From: Microbacterium paraoxydans
Lineage (GTDB): Bacteria; Actinomycetota; Actinomycetes; Actinomycetales; Microbacteriaceae
Direction: 5' to 3'
NCBI RefSeq assembly: GCF_019056515.1
Contig: NZ_CP064873.1
Span: 3,162,001 to 3,226,000, forward strand
Length of the DNA: 64,000 nucleotides
Shown here: in pieces, positions 33,221 to 41,506 of the stretch
Layout of the letters: each line of letters opens with the position of its first letter
How positions within the stretch are numbered: position 1 is the first letter of the stretch
Made by a program: the position numbers and the translations under genes
The notes under the pieces: model-generated
Told to the model about the DNA's origin: nothing
Databases searched by the model: none
Seen by the model: only the letters and a program-made list of their open reading frames with translations

Positions 33221-33511
33221 CGCGTCGCCCACGCGGGCGTCCACACCTCGCTCCGCCGCACTCCGGACATGACCCCGCACCGGGTCGACGAGGGTGACCC
33301 GATGTCCGCGGTCGAGGAGCGAACGCGCATGGACGCCCGCCCCGCCTCCGACATCGATCACGCGACCCTCGGCGAGGTGCTCCGCGATCAGCTCCTGGAT
33401 GCGCTGGTGCTCCAGCGGCCCCTGCGCCGACCGGGTCGTCAACCGCACCGATTCGTCGAACTGCTCCTCGTAGTAGTCGCGGATCCGCTCGTCGAGCTCA
33501 CGCTGGTCCAT
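33188..33511 (-). pseudogene. Truncated SAM-dependent methyltransferase
   Basis: The 107-residue open frame matches only the beginning of a class I methyltransferase. A helical leader (MDQRELDERIRDYYEEQFDE) and the SAM-binding motif I VIDVGGGAGVHARSLLDRGHRVTLVDP are followed by RGVDARVGDA. Such proteins normally run about 250 residues, with motifs II-IV after this point. Here the frame instead enters the tctC palindrome and stops (APVLTVNSQHW is palindrome-encoded). The gene therefore appears cut by the junction that brought the tct operon next to it, and is unlikely to work. Confidence 0.75.
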
Positions 33512-33563
33512 GGTCGGCCTCCGATCGGTAGGCCTCCATCATCCACGCCCGCCTGCGCGAAGG

Positions 33564-33597
33564 ACGGCGCCAGGCGGGGATGCCCGCCTGGCGCCGT
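33564..33597. terminator. Strong hairpin terminator
   Basis: ACGGCGCCAGGCGGG and its exact complement form a 15-bp perfect stem around the loop GATG. It starts 20 bases after the stop of the minus-strand binding-protein gene, ending that operon before the methyltransferase remnant. Confidence 0.8.
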
Positions 33598-33616
33598 GCC
33601 TCCGCGTCTGGCCGGG

Positions 33617-34981
33617 CTAGCCGGCCGTGGCGTTCTCGTACGCCCGCATCGCGGCCTCCTGCGCTTCCTTCAACGCGTCCTCGGGCGACTTGTCCCCGAG
33701 CAGCGCCGCCGTGATGGCGTTGTTGAGCTCGTTCTGGATCTCCTGGCCCGCCGGGGAGGAGCCGAACGACTGCCCGTAGTCCACCACGTCGTAGTAGGTG
33801 GAGATGACCTGGTCGAAGCCGGCGTTGCCGCTGTCGGTGACGAAGGTCTCACGGATGGACTGGTCGGCGGACGGCGACCCGGTGAACAGCCCGGTGTTGA
33901 TCCCCCCGTCGGTCTTCAGGGTCTCGGCACGCGCCTCACCCGCCGCATTCCACGCGTCGTCGGAGGTGAGGTTGACCATCCACGCGCACGCCGCCGCGGG
34001 GTTCTCCGCGCCGGCCGGGATCACGAACGCGGTGCCGGAGGCGACCGAGAACGGCTCCCCGTCGGCGTTCCGGAACGGCACGGCCTCGAGGTCGATCTGG
34101 TCGGCGTAGGGGCTCAGCACGTTCGGGTACCACTGCGCGTTCACCTGCGCCCCGACCTGCTGCGCGACGAACTGGTTCTGGTCGCCGAAGGCGTCGAACG
34201 AGTCGGTGAAGCTTTTGACGGCCGCGAAGCCGCCCTGCGCGTCGGTGATCTGCTTGAGCATCTCGATGCCGGCCACGTTGCTGGGGTCGTCCAGGGTCGG
34301 CGCCCCCTTGTCGTCGTTGAGCTGGCCGCCCATGCCGAGGATCCACAGCCCGGCCTGACCGGTCGCGACCGGGTCGAAACCGAGCCGCGTGGGCACACCG
34401 CCGGACTCCTGGTACATCTTCTCGATCGCGCCGAGCAGCACGTCGGGCTTCGAGGTGTCGATCTCGTCCGCCGTCACCCCCGCCTCGTCGAGCACGGCCT
34501 TGTTCAGCAGGATCGCCGGCGGCTGGTAGAACTGCGGCACCGCCCACACCGCGTCGTCGTAGGTGACGTCGTCGACGACGAAGGGGTACCAGTGGTCGCG
34601 CGGCGAGACGTCCTGGGCCGCGAAGCACTCGTCGAGCGGCATGATGAGGTCCTGCGCGGCATACGTGGTCACGTACCGGCGATCCATCTGCACCACGTCG
34701 GGCACGTCGCCGCTCGCGATGCGGGTGGTGAACTTCTGCGCGTCGAAGGCCGTCGCGTCGAGGTCGACCTCGACGTCCTTCAGCTGCTCGGCGGCGTAGT
34801 CCATGCGCGAGGTGCCGACGTCGTCGGCGTTCTCGAAGCCCCACGCCTTCAGCGTGCCGCTCGGCTCCGCCCCGAAGTCGGCGTCGGCCGCCTGGTCGTC
34901 TCCCCCTCCCCCGCCGCACCCGGCGAGGACGAGGACGGATGCCGCGGCGACCGCGGTGATTCCCAGCATGCGTGTGCGCAT
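33617..34981 (-). CDS. CUT1 ABC transporter substrate-binding lipoprotein
   Basis: The 454-residue protein has a lipoprotein signal (MLGITAVAAASVLVLAGC, lipidated Cys about 22) followed by a Gly run and a family-1 solute-binding fold (SGTLKAWGFENADD, DVVQMDRRYV). AAAGGAG lies 6 bases upstream of ATG 34981. It is the last gene of a three-gene operon rather than the first, the reverse of the other importers in the window, and is followed by a strong terminator. The substrate is not evident; no hydrolase or catabolic gene is attached. Confidence 0.9.
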   Translation of the reverse strand: MRTRMLGITAVAAASVLVLAGCGGGGGDDQAADADFGAEPSGTLKAWGFENADDVGTSRMDYAAEQLKDVEVDLDATAFDAQKFTTRIASGDVPDVVQMDRRYVTTYAAQDLIMPLDECFAAQDVSPRDHWYPFVVDDVTYDDAVWAVPQFYQPPAILLNKAVLDEAGVTADEIDTSKPDVLLGAIEKMYQESGGVPTRLGFDPVATGQAGLWILGMGGQLNDDKGAPTLDDPSNVAGIEMLKQITDAQGGFAAVKSFTDSFDAFGDQNQFVAQQVGAQVNAQWYPNVLSPYADQIDLEAVPFRNADGEPFSVASGTAFVIPAGAENPAAACAWMVNLTSDDAWNAAGEARAETLKTDGGINTGLFTGSPSADQSIRETFVTDSGNAGFDQVISTYYDVVDYGQSFGSSPAGQEIQNELNNAITAALLGDKSPEDALKEAQEAAMRAYENATAG

Positions 34982-35007
34982 GACTGCTCCTTTCGATCTG
35001 TGGTTCG

Positions 35008-35961
35008 TCATCCCTTTCGCCCCTGGGTCGCGACGCCCTCGATGAAGGCGCGCTGCCCGAAGGCGAAGAGGATGAGCATCGGGAGGGTCACCAGGAGGGA
35101 GGCGACCATGACGTACTGGTAGTCGCCGTGACCGCCCGCGGTGGGGCTGTACTTGGTCATGGCGTACGCGATGCCGAGCGGCGCGGTGAACTCGTCCACC
35201 GATCCGGCGTTGAGGTAGATGAGGGCGGCCTGCAGGTTGTTCCAACTGGCCTGGAACTCGAACAGGAACACGATGACGAACGACGGGATCGACAGCGGCA
35301 TCGCGATCCGCCAGAACAGTCCCCAGGCGCTGGCCCCGTCGAGCCGCGCCGCCTCGAACAGCTCCCGCGGCAGGCCGAGGAAGAACTGACGCTGCAGGAA
35401 GATGTAGAAGGCCGAGCCGAAGAGGTTCATGCCCCACAGCGGCACCCAGGTGCCGAGGAGTCCGGTCTCCTTCCAAATGAGGTAGATCGGGATCATCGTC
35501 ACCGCGCCGGGAAGCATCATCGTCGCGAGCACGAGGCCGAACAGCAGGCCGCGCCCCGGGAAGCGGAAGTAGGCGAACCCGAACGCCACGATCGAGCTGG
35601 AGATCGCGACGGCACCGGCGGCGAGCAGCGCGATGGCGATGCTGTTGCCCATCCAGTTCAGCAGCGGGAGCTGATTCCACACCTCGACGTAGTTCTCCGG
35701 CACGAACGTCTTCGGGATGAGGGCGTTGTCGAATACCTCGCCCCGGGGCTTGAAGCTCGCCGCGATGAGCCACGCGAACGGGTACAGGAACAGCAGCGCG
35801 AACAGCACGAGGATGATGTTCAGCACGATCCGGGCGGCGAGGCTCTTCGGCTGCCGCAGCCGACGACGCCAGCGCGAGCGGGTGGCGACGGTGGTCGTGA
35901 ACGTGCCCGGGGCCTTCTCGGGCTCCGCCTCGACGGGGACCTGACGCAGGGTCTGGGACAT
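35008..35961 (-). CDS. CUT1 ABC transporter permease (MalG type)
   Basis: The 317-residue permease has a cytoplasmic N terminus of about 45 residues and six helices. The EAA motif is FEAARLDGASAWGLFWRIAMP, and the tail QRAFIEGVATQGRKG follows. Its ATG shares one base with the upstream permease stop (TGATG), giving coupled translation. FYIFLQRQFFLGLP before the EAA loop is typical of oligosaccharide permeases. Confidence 0.9.
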   Translation of the reverse strand: MSQTLRQVPVEAEPEKAPGTFTTTVATRSRWRRRLRQPKSLAARIVLNIILVLFALLFLYPFAWLIAASFKPRGEVFDNALIPKTFVPENYVEVWNQLPLLNWMGNSIAIALLAAGAVAISSSIVAFGFAYFRFPGRGLLFGLVLATMMLPGAVTMIPIYLIWKETGLLGTWVPLWGMNLFGSAFYIFLQRQFFLGLPRELFEAARLDGASAWGLFWRIAMPLSIPSFVIVFLFEFQASWNNLQAALIYLNAGSVDEFTAPLGIAYAMTKYSPTAGGHGDYQYVMVASLLVTLPMLILFAFGQRAFIEGVATQGRKG

Positions 35962-36881
35962 CAGCGGTCTCCCTCGTAGTAGACGAAGCGGTTGCCGACC
36001 TTCACCTGGATGAGCGTGATGATCATGATGATGACGAAGAGCAGCCATGCCATCGCCGCCGCGAAGCCGAAGTTGAACTGCCGGAACGCCTGCTGGAACA
36101 GGTAGATCGCGTAGAAGAGGGACGCCTCCGGTGACGAGTTGCTCTGATCCCGCCAGAACAGCAGGTACGCCTGGTCGAAGATCTGGAACGCGGCGATCGA
36201 GAGCACGATGACGTTGAAGAACATCGCCCCCGAGATCATCGGGAGGGTGATCGAGAAGAACTTCCTGATCGGTCCCGCCCCGTCGAGCGAGGCCACCTCG
36301 TACAGCTCGACGGGCACGTTCTTCAGCGCCGCGAGGAAGATCACCATGGTCCCCGCGACGGTCCACAGCGTCATGATCACGATGCTCGGCTTGACCCACG
36401 CGGGGTCGACGAGCCACTGCGGCCCCTGGATGCCGAACACCCGGAGGAACTGGTTGATCGCCCCGGAGTTGCCGTTCAGGAGGAGGAAGAACACGGCGGC
36501 GGTCGCGACGGCCGGCGTCATCTTCGGCAGGTAGTAGAGCACGCGGAACGCTCCCGCACCCCGCCCGACGCGGTTGAGCAGCAGGGCGAGGATCAGCGCG
36601 AACACGATCTCCAGCGGCACCGCCATCACCACATAGAACAGCGTGTTCGCGAGCGAGACGCCCACCCGCGGATCCTCGAAGAGGTTGGCGTAGTTGTCGA
36701 TGCCGACCGGGCGGGCGCTGTTCGTGGCGAGGTTGTAGCTGCTGAACGAGATGTACAGGCTGTAGACCATCGCGCCGGCCGTGAAGATGAGGAATCCGAG
36801 GAGCCAGGGGGAGATGAACAGATAGCCGGCGAGGGCCTCTCGGCGGTTGTACCGGTCCCGCTGGCGGGTCTTGAGCGGCAT
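35961..36881 (-). CDS. CUT1 ABC transporter permease (MalF type)
   Basis: The 306-residue permease has six helices from about residue 18 and an EAA loop YEVASLDGAGPIRKFFSITLP. ATG 36881 is preferred over an earlier frame opening at 36914 because AAAGGAGG lies just upstream. It heads the operon permease-permease-binding protein. Two LacI-like operator sequences lie 64 and 91 bases upstream, but no regulator gene adjoins, so control from elsewhere in the genome is likely. Confidence 0.9.
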   Translation of the reverse strand: MPLKTRQRDRYNRREALAGYLFISPWLLGFLIFTAGAMVYSLYISFSSYNLATNSARPVGIDNYANLFEDPRVGVSLANTLFYVVMAVPLEIVFALILALLLNRVGRGAGAFRVLYYLPKMTPAVATAAVFFLLLNGNSGAINQFLRVFGIQGPQWLVDPAWVKPSIVIMTLWTVAGTMVIFLAALKNVPVELYEVASLDGAGPIRKFFSITLPMISGAMFFNVIVLSIAAFQIFDQAYLLFWRDQSNSSPEASLFYAIYLFQQAFRQFNFGFAAAMAWLLFVIIMIITLIQVKVGNRFVYYEGDR

Positions 36882-36944
36882 CCACCTGCCTCCTTTCCGA
36901 GGACGCGCAGACACGGCGCTCCGTCCTGGCGCGATGCTAGGTCC

Positions 36945-36960
36945 GGAGAAGCGGTTCTCC
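36945..36960. promoter_or_regulatory. LacI-type operator 1 of the orphan importer operon
   Basis: GGAGAAGCGGTTCTCC is a CG-centred palindrome with 14 of 16 positions self-complementary, 64 bases upstream of the permease start. It differs from the two LacI sites elsewhere in the window, implying a third regulator. Confidence 0.6.
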
Positions 36961-36971
36961 GCGGGGCTTGC

Positions 36972-36987
36972 GCAGAACCGTTTCCTG
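36972..36987. promoter_or_regulatory. LacI-type operator 2 of the orphan importer operon
   Basis: GCAGAACCGTTTCCTG shares the core AGAAnCGnTTC with the site at 36945. Its centre is 27 bp away, a spacing that puts both on nearly the same DNA face and may allow cooperative binding. Confidence 0.5.
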
Positions 36988-37079
36988 TGGTTCGCCTGAA
37001 TGCCGCGTGGACGCCCTGGTGCCCCGGCTGCGGTTCCTCCCTAGGATGAGGGGAATAAACACGGAGGAGGGCCGGGGGA

Positions 37080-38234
37080 ATGTTCGACGAGCGACGGCGA
37101 CAGGCAGCGCTCGAGGAACTGGGGATCCTTGACACACCACCCGATGAGCGGGTGGATCGGGTGGCACGACTGGCGAAGGAGATGTTCGGCGTGCCGATGG
37201 TCAGCGTCTCGCTGATCGACCGCGACCGGCAGTGGCGCAAATCGCAGATCGGCCTCGGGGGGAACGAGGCACCGCGCCAGGACTCGTTCTGCGACTACAC
37301 CGTGTCGCAGGACCGGACGGTGGTGGTGGAGGACGCGAGCACGACCGACCTCTTCGCCGAGAACCCGTTCGTGACCGGCGATCCGCACCTCCGCTTCTAT
37401 GCGGCCCATCCGCTGCACGCGCCGGGCGGCGAGCCGGTGGGGACGCTGTGCGTGCTCGACACGGAGCCGCACACCTTCACCGACGCCCAGCAGGATCTCC
37501 TGCGCGACCTCGCGTTCTGGGTGCAGACGGAGCTGGCACAGGACGCCGACGTCGACCACGCCGCCGTGGTGCAGCGGGCTCTGCGCCCGCGGGTGCACCC
37601 GGAGATCGACGGGTACACGATCGCCGCCGGCGCCGCCCCACGGGGAACGCTCGCCGGGGACTACTACGACTTCTCACGCCACGGGGAGGCCCTGCGCGTG
37701 ACCCTGGCCGACGCGATGGGCAAGGGCACGGGACCGGCGCTGGTCGCGGCCACGGTGCGCGCCTCCCTGCGGACGGCGCCGGAGCGCTCGCTGTCCGACG
37801 CCGTGATCGAGGTGGACCGCCTGCTCGAGGACGATCTCGCGGACACGTCGATGTTCGTCACGGCCGTCGTCGCCGAGCTGCAGCCGGAGACGGGAGACCT
37901 CGAGGTCATCGACGCCGGTCACAGCCTCGCTTTCGTCGTCCGGGCGGACGGGTCGTGGACGCCGCTGCGTTCCACGAACCTGCCCCTCGGCATGGGCATG
38001 GGCCTCGTCGACCCCCGGGTTCCGGTGACCACCCGCCTGGAACCGGGCGATGCCTTCATCTGCTGCAGCGATGGACTCCTCGACGTGCTCGATCCAGACG
38101 ACCCGTTCGGCCACGTCGAGCGCGTCCTCGCAGAGATGGGCCCCGGCGGTGCTGTCGGCGAGGCTCTGCGTCTCGCGAACGACGAGCGCGCCACCGACGA
38201 CATCACCGTCGTGGTCGTGCGGAGGGACGCGTGA
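37080..38234 (+). CDS. GAF-domain SpoIIE-type protein phosphatase (RsbU/RsbP-like)
   Basis: The 384-residue protein has an N-terminal GAF domain (about 1-155, VSVSLIDRDRQWRKS, GTLCVLDTEPHTF) and a C-terminal PP2C/SpoIIE phosphatase domain (about 165-384). The phosphatase carries the metal Asp motifs AGDYYDF, LADAMGKGTGPA, CSDGLLDV and TDDITVVVV. Such enzymes dephosphorylate STAS anti-sigma antagonists in partner switching; the GAF domain senses a small ligand or redox/light cue. GGAGGG lies 8 bases upstream of the ATG. Its stop overlaps the GT2 start by 4 bases (GTGA). A STAS protein and an RsbW-like kinase follow the GT2, which makes the STAS protein its likely target. Confidence 0.88.
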   Translation: MFDERRRQAALEELGILDTPPDERVDRVARLAKEMFGVPMVSVSLIDRDRQWRKSQIGLGGNEAPRQDSFCDYTVSQDRTVVVEDASTTDLFAENPFVTGDPHLRFYAAHPLHAPGGEPVGTLCVLDTEPHTFTDAQQDLLRDLAFWVQTELAQDADVDHAAVVQRALRPRVHPEIDGYTIAAGAAPRGTLAGDYYDFSRHGEALRVTLADAMGKGTGPALVAATVRASLRTAPERSLSDAVIEVDRLLEDDLADTSMFVTAVVAELQPETGDLEVIDAGHSLAFVVRADGSWTPLRSTNLPLGMGMGLVDPRVPVTTRLEPGDAFICCSDGLLDVLDPDDPFGHVERVLAEMGPGGAVGEALRLANDERATDDITVVVVRRDA

Positions 38235-40195
38235 CCGCCCGGTTCGCGACCATCCGCGTCCTCGCCCTGCTGTCGGTCCTGCTCGGCGTGAACTACGTCG
38301 CATGGCGGTGGCTGGAGTCGGTGAACTGGTCGGCCTGGTGGATCGCGGTGCCGCTCGTGATCGCCGAGACCTACAGCCTCATCGACACGTTCCTCTTCTG
38401 TCTCACGATGTGGCGCGCGAAGGAGCGCCCGGCACCGGTATCGCCGCCGCAGGGCACCGTCGACGTGTTCATCACGACCTACGACGAGCCGATCGAGCTC
38501 GTCATGACGACGGCCAGGGCGGCGAAGCGGATCGCCTATCCGCACTCCACCTGGATCCTCGACGACGGCTCCCGCCCCGAACTCGAGGCCGAGGCCAGGG
38601 CCGCGGGCGTCGGCTATCTCACCCGCTCCGAGGACTGGACGGGCAAGCCCCGGCACGCCAAGGCCGGCAACCTCAACAGCGCGCTCTTCCAGACCGACGG
38701 CGAGTTCCTCCTCATCCTCGACGCCGACCAGGTGCCCGACCCGCTGATCCTGCACCGCACACTCGGCTACTTCGCCGATGATCCCGAAGTCGCCCTCGTG
38801 CAGACGCCGCAGTGGTTCGTGAACGTCGACGAGGCCGACCCGCTCGGCAGCCAGGCGCCGCTGTTCTACGGGCCGATCCAGCAGGGGAAGGACGGCTGGA
38901 ACGCGGCCTTCTTCTGCGGCTCGAACGCCGTGCTCCGCCGCGAGGCGCTCATGCAGCTCGGCATCGTGGGTTACGTGCGGAACGTGACCGACTCCGCCGC
39001 GCGGGCGCTCAAGACCTCCGAGGCGCTGATCGCTCGCGAGGCCGAGGCCGCCACCGACCCCGCGCTCGGCACCGAACTCGGGGCGCTCCGCATCGCGATC
39101 GCCCGCGGGCGGAAGGAGCTCGCCGGCGGCGACTCCGTCGCCGAGGTCGCCGCGCGCGTGGGGGAAGCTGTCGACAACGCCTCCCGGATCCTCGTGGCGC
39201 ACGACCTCGAGGGCATCCGCGCCGACCTCGCCGTGATCGAGTCCCTGCCGGTGCAGCACGACGCCGAACTCGGGCAGGTGATCGTGGACGAGGCAGGGCT
39301 CGACGCTCTGGCCGCCTCGGACCTCTCCCCCCTCACCGCCGTCGAGGCGGTCCGCGGACTGCTCGACGCGCTCCGCCTCGACCGGGCCGATGAGGCCCAG
39401 CCGATCCTCCCCCTCGCCACGATCTCGGTGACGGAGGACATGGCGACCGCGATGCAGCTGCACGCCCTCGGTTGGAAGAGCGTCTACCACCACGAGATCC
39501 TGGCGCACGGCCTCGCCCCGGAAGACCTCAGGACGATGCTCACGCAGCGGCTGCGGTGGGCTCAGGGGACGCTGCAGGTGATGCTGCGCGACAACCCCCT
39601 GGCCAAGCGCGGACTCTCGGTGGGGCAGCGCCTCATGTACTTCGCGACGATGTGGAGCTACCTCTCCGGCTTCGCCGCGATCGTCTACCTCGCCGCCCCG
39701 GTGATCTATCTCGTGTTCGGGGTGCTTCCCGTCACCGCCTGGTCGGTCGACTTCTTCGTGCGGTTCCTGCCGTACTTCCTCGTCAACCAGGCGCTGTTCC
39801 TCGTGGTCGCGAAGGGGGTGAAGACCTGGCGAGGTCAGCAGTACTCGCTCGCGCTGTTCCCCGTGTGGATCCGCGCGTGCTGGACGGCCTTCGCCAACGT
39901 CGTGCTCGGCCGGCCGCTGTCCTTCGCCGTGACCAGGAAGGACGGCCGGGATCCGCGCGGCGTCCCCTGGCGCGAGATCTGGCCGCAGCTCACCGCCATG
40001 GTCGTACTCGTAGTCGCCCTCGTCATCGGGGTCGCCCGGGTCATCGTCGGCACGGGCGACGGCACCGGCACCCTCGTCAACACGGCCTGGGTCCTGTACG
40101 ACCTGGTCGTCCTCAGCGTCATCATCCAGGCGGCGCGCTATCGCGGTCCCGCCGCGCAGGTCCTCGAGAAGGAGTCGAATGAACGTCAGCACTGA
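38231..40195 (+). CDS. Cellulose-synthase-like GT2 processive glycosyltransferase
   Basis: The 654-residue membrane enzyme has two N-terminal helices and a GT2 domain. The domain carries DDGSR (111-115), DAD (164-166), TED (401-403) and the processive motif QRLRW (439-443); about five C-terminal helices form the polysaccharide channel. It thus resembles BcsA/CelA-type synthases that polymerise and export a beta-glycan. No PilZ domain is visible. Unusual is a helix-rich insert of about 150 residues (about 247-395, Ala/Glu/Arg-rich) between FFCGSNAVLRREAL and the TED motif, which are normally about 10 residues apart. It is coupled to the phosphatase gene by a GTGA overlap and to the STAS gene by a 17-base overlap, so polymer synthesis is probably under partner-switch control. 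Confidence 0.88.
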   Translation: MTARFATIRVLALLSVLLGVNYVAWRWLESVNWSAWWIAVPLVIAETYSLIDTFLFCLTMWRAKERPAPVSPPQGTVDVFITTYDEPIELVMTTARAAKRIAYPHSTWILDDGSRPELEAEARAAGVGYLTRSEDWTGKPRHAKAGNLNSALFQTDGEFLLILDADQVPDPLILHRTLGYFADDPEVALVQTPQWFVNVDEADPLGSQAPLFYGPIQQGKDGWNAAFFCGSNAVLRREALMQLGIVGYVRNVTDSAARALKTSEALIAREAEAATDPALGTELGALRIAIARGRKELAGGDSVAEVAARVGEAVDNASRILVAHDLEGIRADLAVIESLPVQHDAELGQVIVDEAGLDALAASDLSPLTAVEAVRGLLDALRLDRADEAQPILPLATISVTEDMATAMQLHALGWKSVYHHEILAHGLAPEDLRTMLTQRLRWAQGTLQVMLRDNPLAKRGLSVGQRLMYFATMWSYLSGFAAIVYLAAPVIYLVFGVLPVTAWSVDFFVRFLPYFLVNQALFLVVAKGVKTWRGQQYSLALFPVWIRACWTAFANVVLGRPLSFAVTRKDGRDPRGVPWREIWPQLTAMVVLVVALVIGVARVIVGTGDGTGTLVNTAWVLYDLVVLSVIIQAARYRGPAAQVLEKESNERQH

Positions 40196-40511
40196 CACCA
40201 GGGACGGGTACGCCGTCGTCGCGATCACGGGGCGCCTGACCGCCTCGGGCGCGCCGTTGCTGCGCAACGCGGTGAGCGACCTCGTCGCCGCCGGGCAGCC
40301 GCGCATCGCGATCGACCTCAGCGGCACCGAGTTCGTCGACTCCTCGGGCCTCGGCGCCCTGGTGGGCGGCCTCAAGAGCGCCCGGGTGGCCGGCGGCGAT
40401 CTGCGCATCGCCGCCGTCCCCGAGGCCGTGCGCACCGTCCTCCACCTCACCAACCTGGATCGCGTGCTCCGCGACTACCCGACGCCGGAATCGGCGTTCG
40501 ATGGACGCTGA
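40179..40511 (+). CDS. STAS-domain anti-sigma-factor antagonist (RsbV/SpoIIAA-like)
   Basis: The 110-residue single-domain STAS protein has the phosphorylation-site segment EFVDSSGLGALVGGL, whose Ser would be phosphorylated by the downstream kinase and dephosphorylated by the upstream SpoIIE phosphatase. AAGGAG lies 4 bases before the ATG, which is inside the end of the GT2 gene (17-base overlap). It overlaps the kinase gene by 11 bases. The partner it releases is not encoded here, because no sigma factor is in the operon. Confidence 0.9.
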   Translation: MNVSTDTRDGYAVVAITGRLTASGAPLLRNAVSDLVAAGQPRIAIDLSGTEFVDSSGLGALVGGLKSARVAGGDLRIAAVPEAVRTVLHLTNLDRVLRDYPTPESAFDGR

Positions 40512-40932
40512 CATCCGGGCCTTCCACATCGACGGGCCCGCCGGGCTCGCCCTCGTCGACCGCGCCCTCGACGAGCTCGACCGGCTCTGGACTCAGGCTC
40601 CGGAGGTACCGGCGCAGGACCAGGTGCTGTTCACCCTGGCGCTGAGCGAGGTCACGACCAACGTCGCGCAGCACAACGAGCACGCGGACGTCGTCCTGAG
40701 CATCGACGTCCGCGTGACGGCGGAGGAGCTGCGCGCCTACATCCGCGACACCGCCCCGCCGGCACCGATCGACTGGGACGCGGTGTCGATGCCGGGCGAG
40801 GAGGCGGAGAGCGGACGCGGCCTCGCGCTGTCGCAGGCGGCGCTCGACGAGTTCACCCACACGGTCACCGATCTCGTCAACACATGGGTCCTCGTCCGCC
40901 GCGTGGATCCGGCGCGCGAGGCGGGCGGCTGA
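40501..40932 (+). CDS. RsbW/SpoIIAB-like serine kinase (HATPase_c)
   Basis: The 143-residue protein has the GHKL ATPase features ALSEVTTNVAQHN (N box, about 57-69), RDTAPP (G1-like) and ESGRGLALSQ (G2). This is the minimal kinase of partner-switch systems. It normally phosphorylates the STAS protein and binds either that or a sigma factor or another effector. The ATG lies within the STAS gene. The operon ends here; DoxX is convergent 4 bases beyond. Confidence 0.88.
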   Translation: MDADIRAFHIDGPAGLALVDRALDELDRLWTQAPEVPAQDQVLFTLALSEVTTNVAQHNEHADVVLSIDVRVTAEELRAYIRDTAPPAPIDWDAVSMPGEEAESGRGLALSQAALDEFTHTVTDLVNTWVLVRRVDPAREAGG

Positions 40933-40936
40933 CCCG

Positions 40937-41380
40937 TCAGGCGAGCCAGGCCGGTGCTCGTCCGCGGAGTGCCGCGGCGTCGATGGAGTAGCGGCCCGCC
41001 CCCGTGAGCGCGAGCGCCAGAGCCGCCACACCGAGCACGGCGACGAACTCGTAGCCACCGGCCGTCACCCACAGGCCCGCGGGCAGGTGCACGAGCACGA
41101 GGGCCACCAGCATGTCGACGGCGAGGAGGATGCCGACCGGACGCGTCAGCAGTCCGAGGATCAGCAGGATCCCGCCGATGAGCTCGAGGAAGGCGACGAC
41201 GGGCGCGGCGATCTCGGCGAGCGGGACCCCCATGCCGGCGAAGCTGCCGATGGTCCCGGGGATCGTGAACTCGAAGATCTTCTGGGCGCCGTGGGCGGCG
41301 AAGATCGCGCCGACGACGATGCGCAGGACGAGGAGTCCGAGCGACGAGGCGGAGGAGGCGGAGGCTGTGGTGTTCGTCAT
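40937..41380 (-). CDS. DoxX-family membrane protein
   Basis: The 147-residue protein has four helices and the DoxX pattern LRIVVGAIFAAHGAQKIF near the N terminus, with the PLAEIAAPVVAFLELIGGILLILG segment following. DoxX proteins are small integral membrane proteins linked to redox homeostasis in mycobacteria, with no defined reaction. ATG 41380 is used with an AAGGAAG site upstream. It lies 126 bases downstream of the GntR gene, with a hairpin in the gap, so it probably has its own promoter. Confidence 0.85.
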   Translation of the reverse strand: MTNTTASASSASSLGLLVLRIVVGAIFAAHGAQKIFEFTIPGTIGSFAGMGVPLAEIAAPVVAFLELIGGILLILGLLTRPVGILLAVDMLVALVLVHLPAGLWVTAGGYEFVAVLGVAALALALTGAGRYSIDAAALRGRAPAWLA

Positions 41381-41467
41381 GAGGAGGTTCTTCCTTCGTG
41401 GCAGGACACCCGCGCGGGCGCGGACCAGGGCTCTTGCCCTGGCCCCCACGGTAGGAACCGTTCTTTT

Positions 41468-41499
41468 CCGTCCGCTGAACGCCTGGAGTTCGCGGACGG
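41468..41499 (-). terminator. Hairpin after the GntR gene
   Basis: CCGTCCGC and GCGGACGG, extended by GAAC/GTTC past a single bulged T, form a 12-pair stem with a 7-base loop, 7 bases after the GntR stop on the minus strand. There is no U-tract. Confidence 0.5.
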
Positions 41500-41506
41500 G
41501 GCGGCC

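Noticed and set aside
37919..40453. 844-codon minus-strand open frame opposite the GT2 operon
   Set aside because: No motifs, biased composition, antisense to four recognisable genes with overlapping starts and good ribosome sites.
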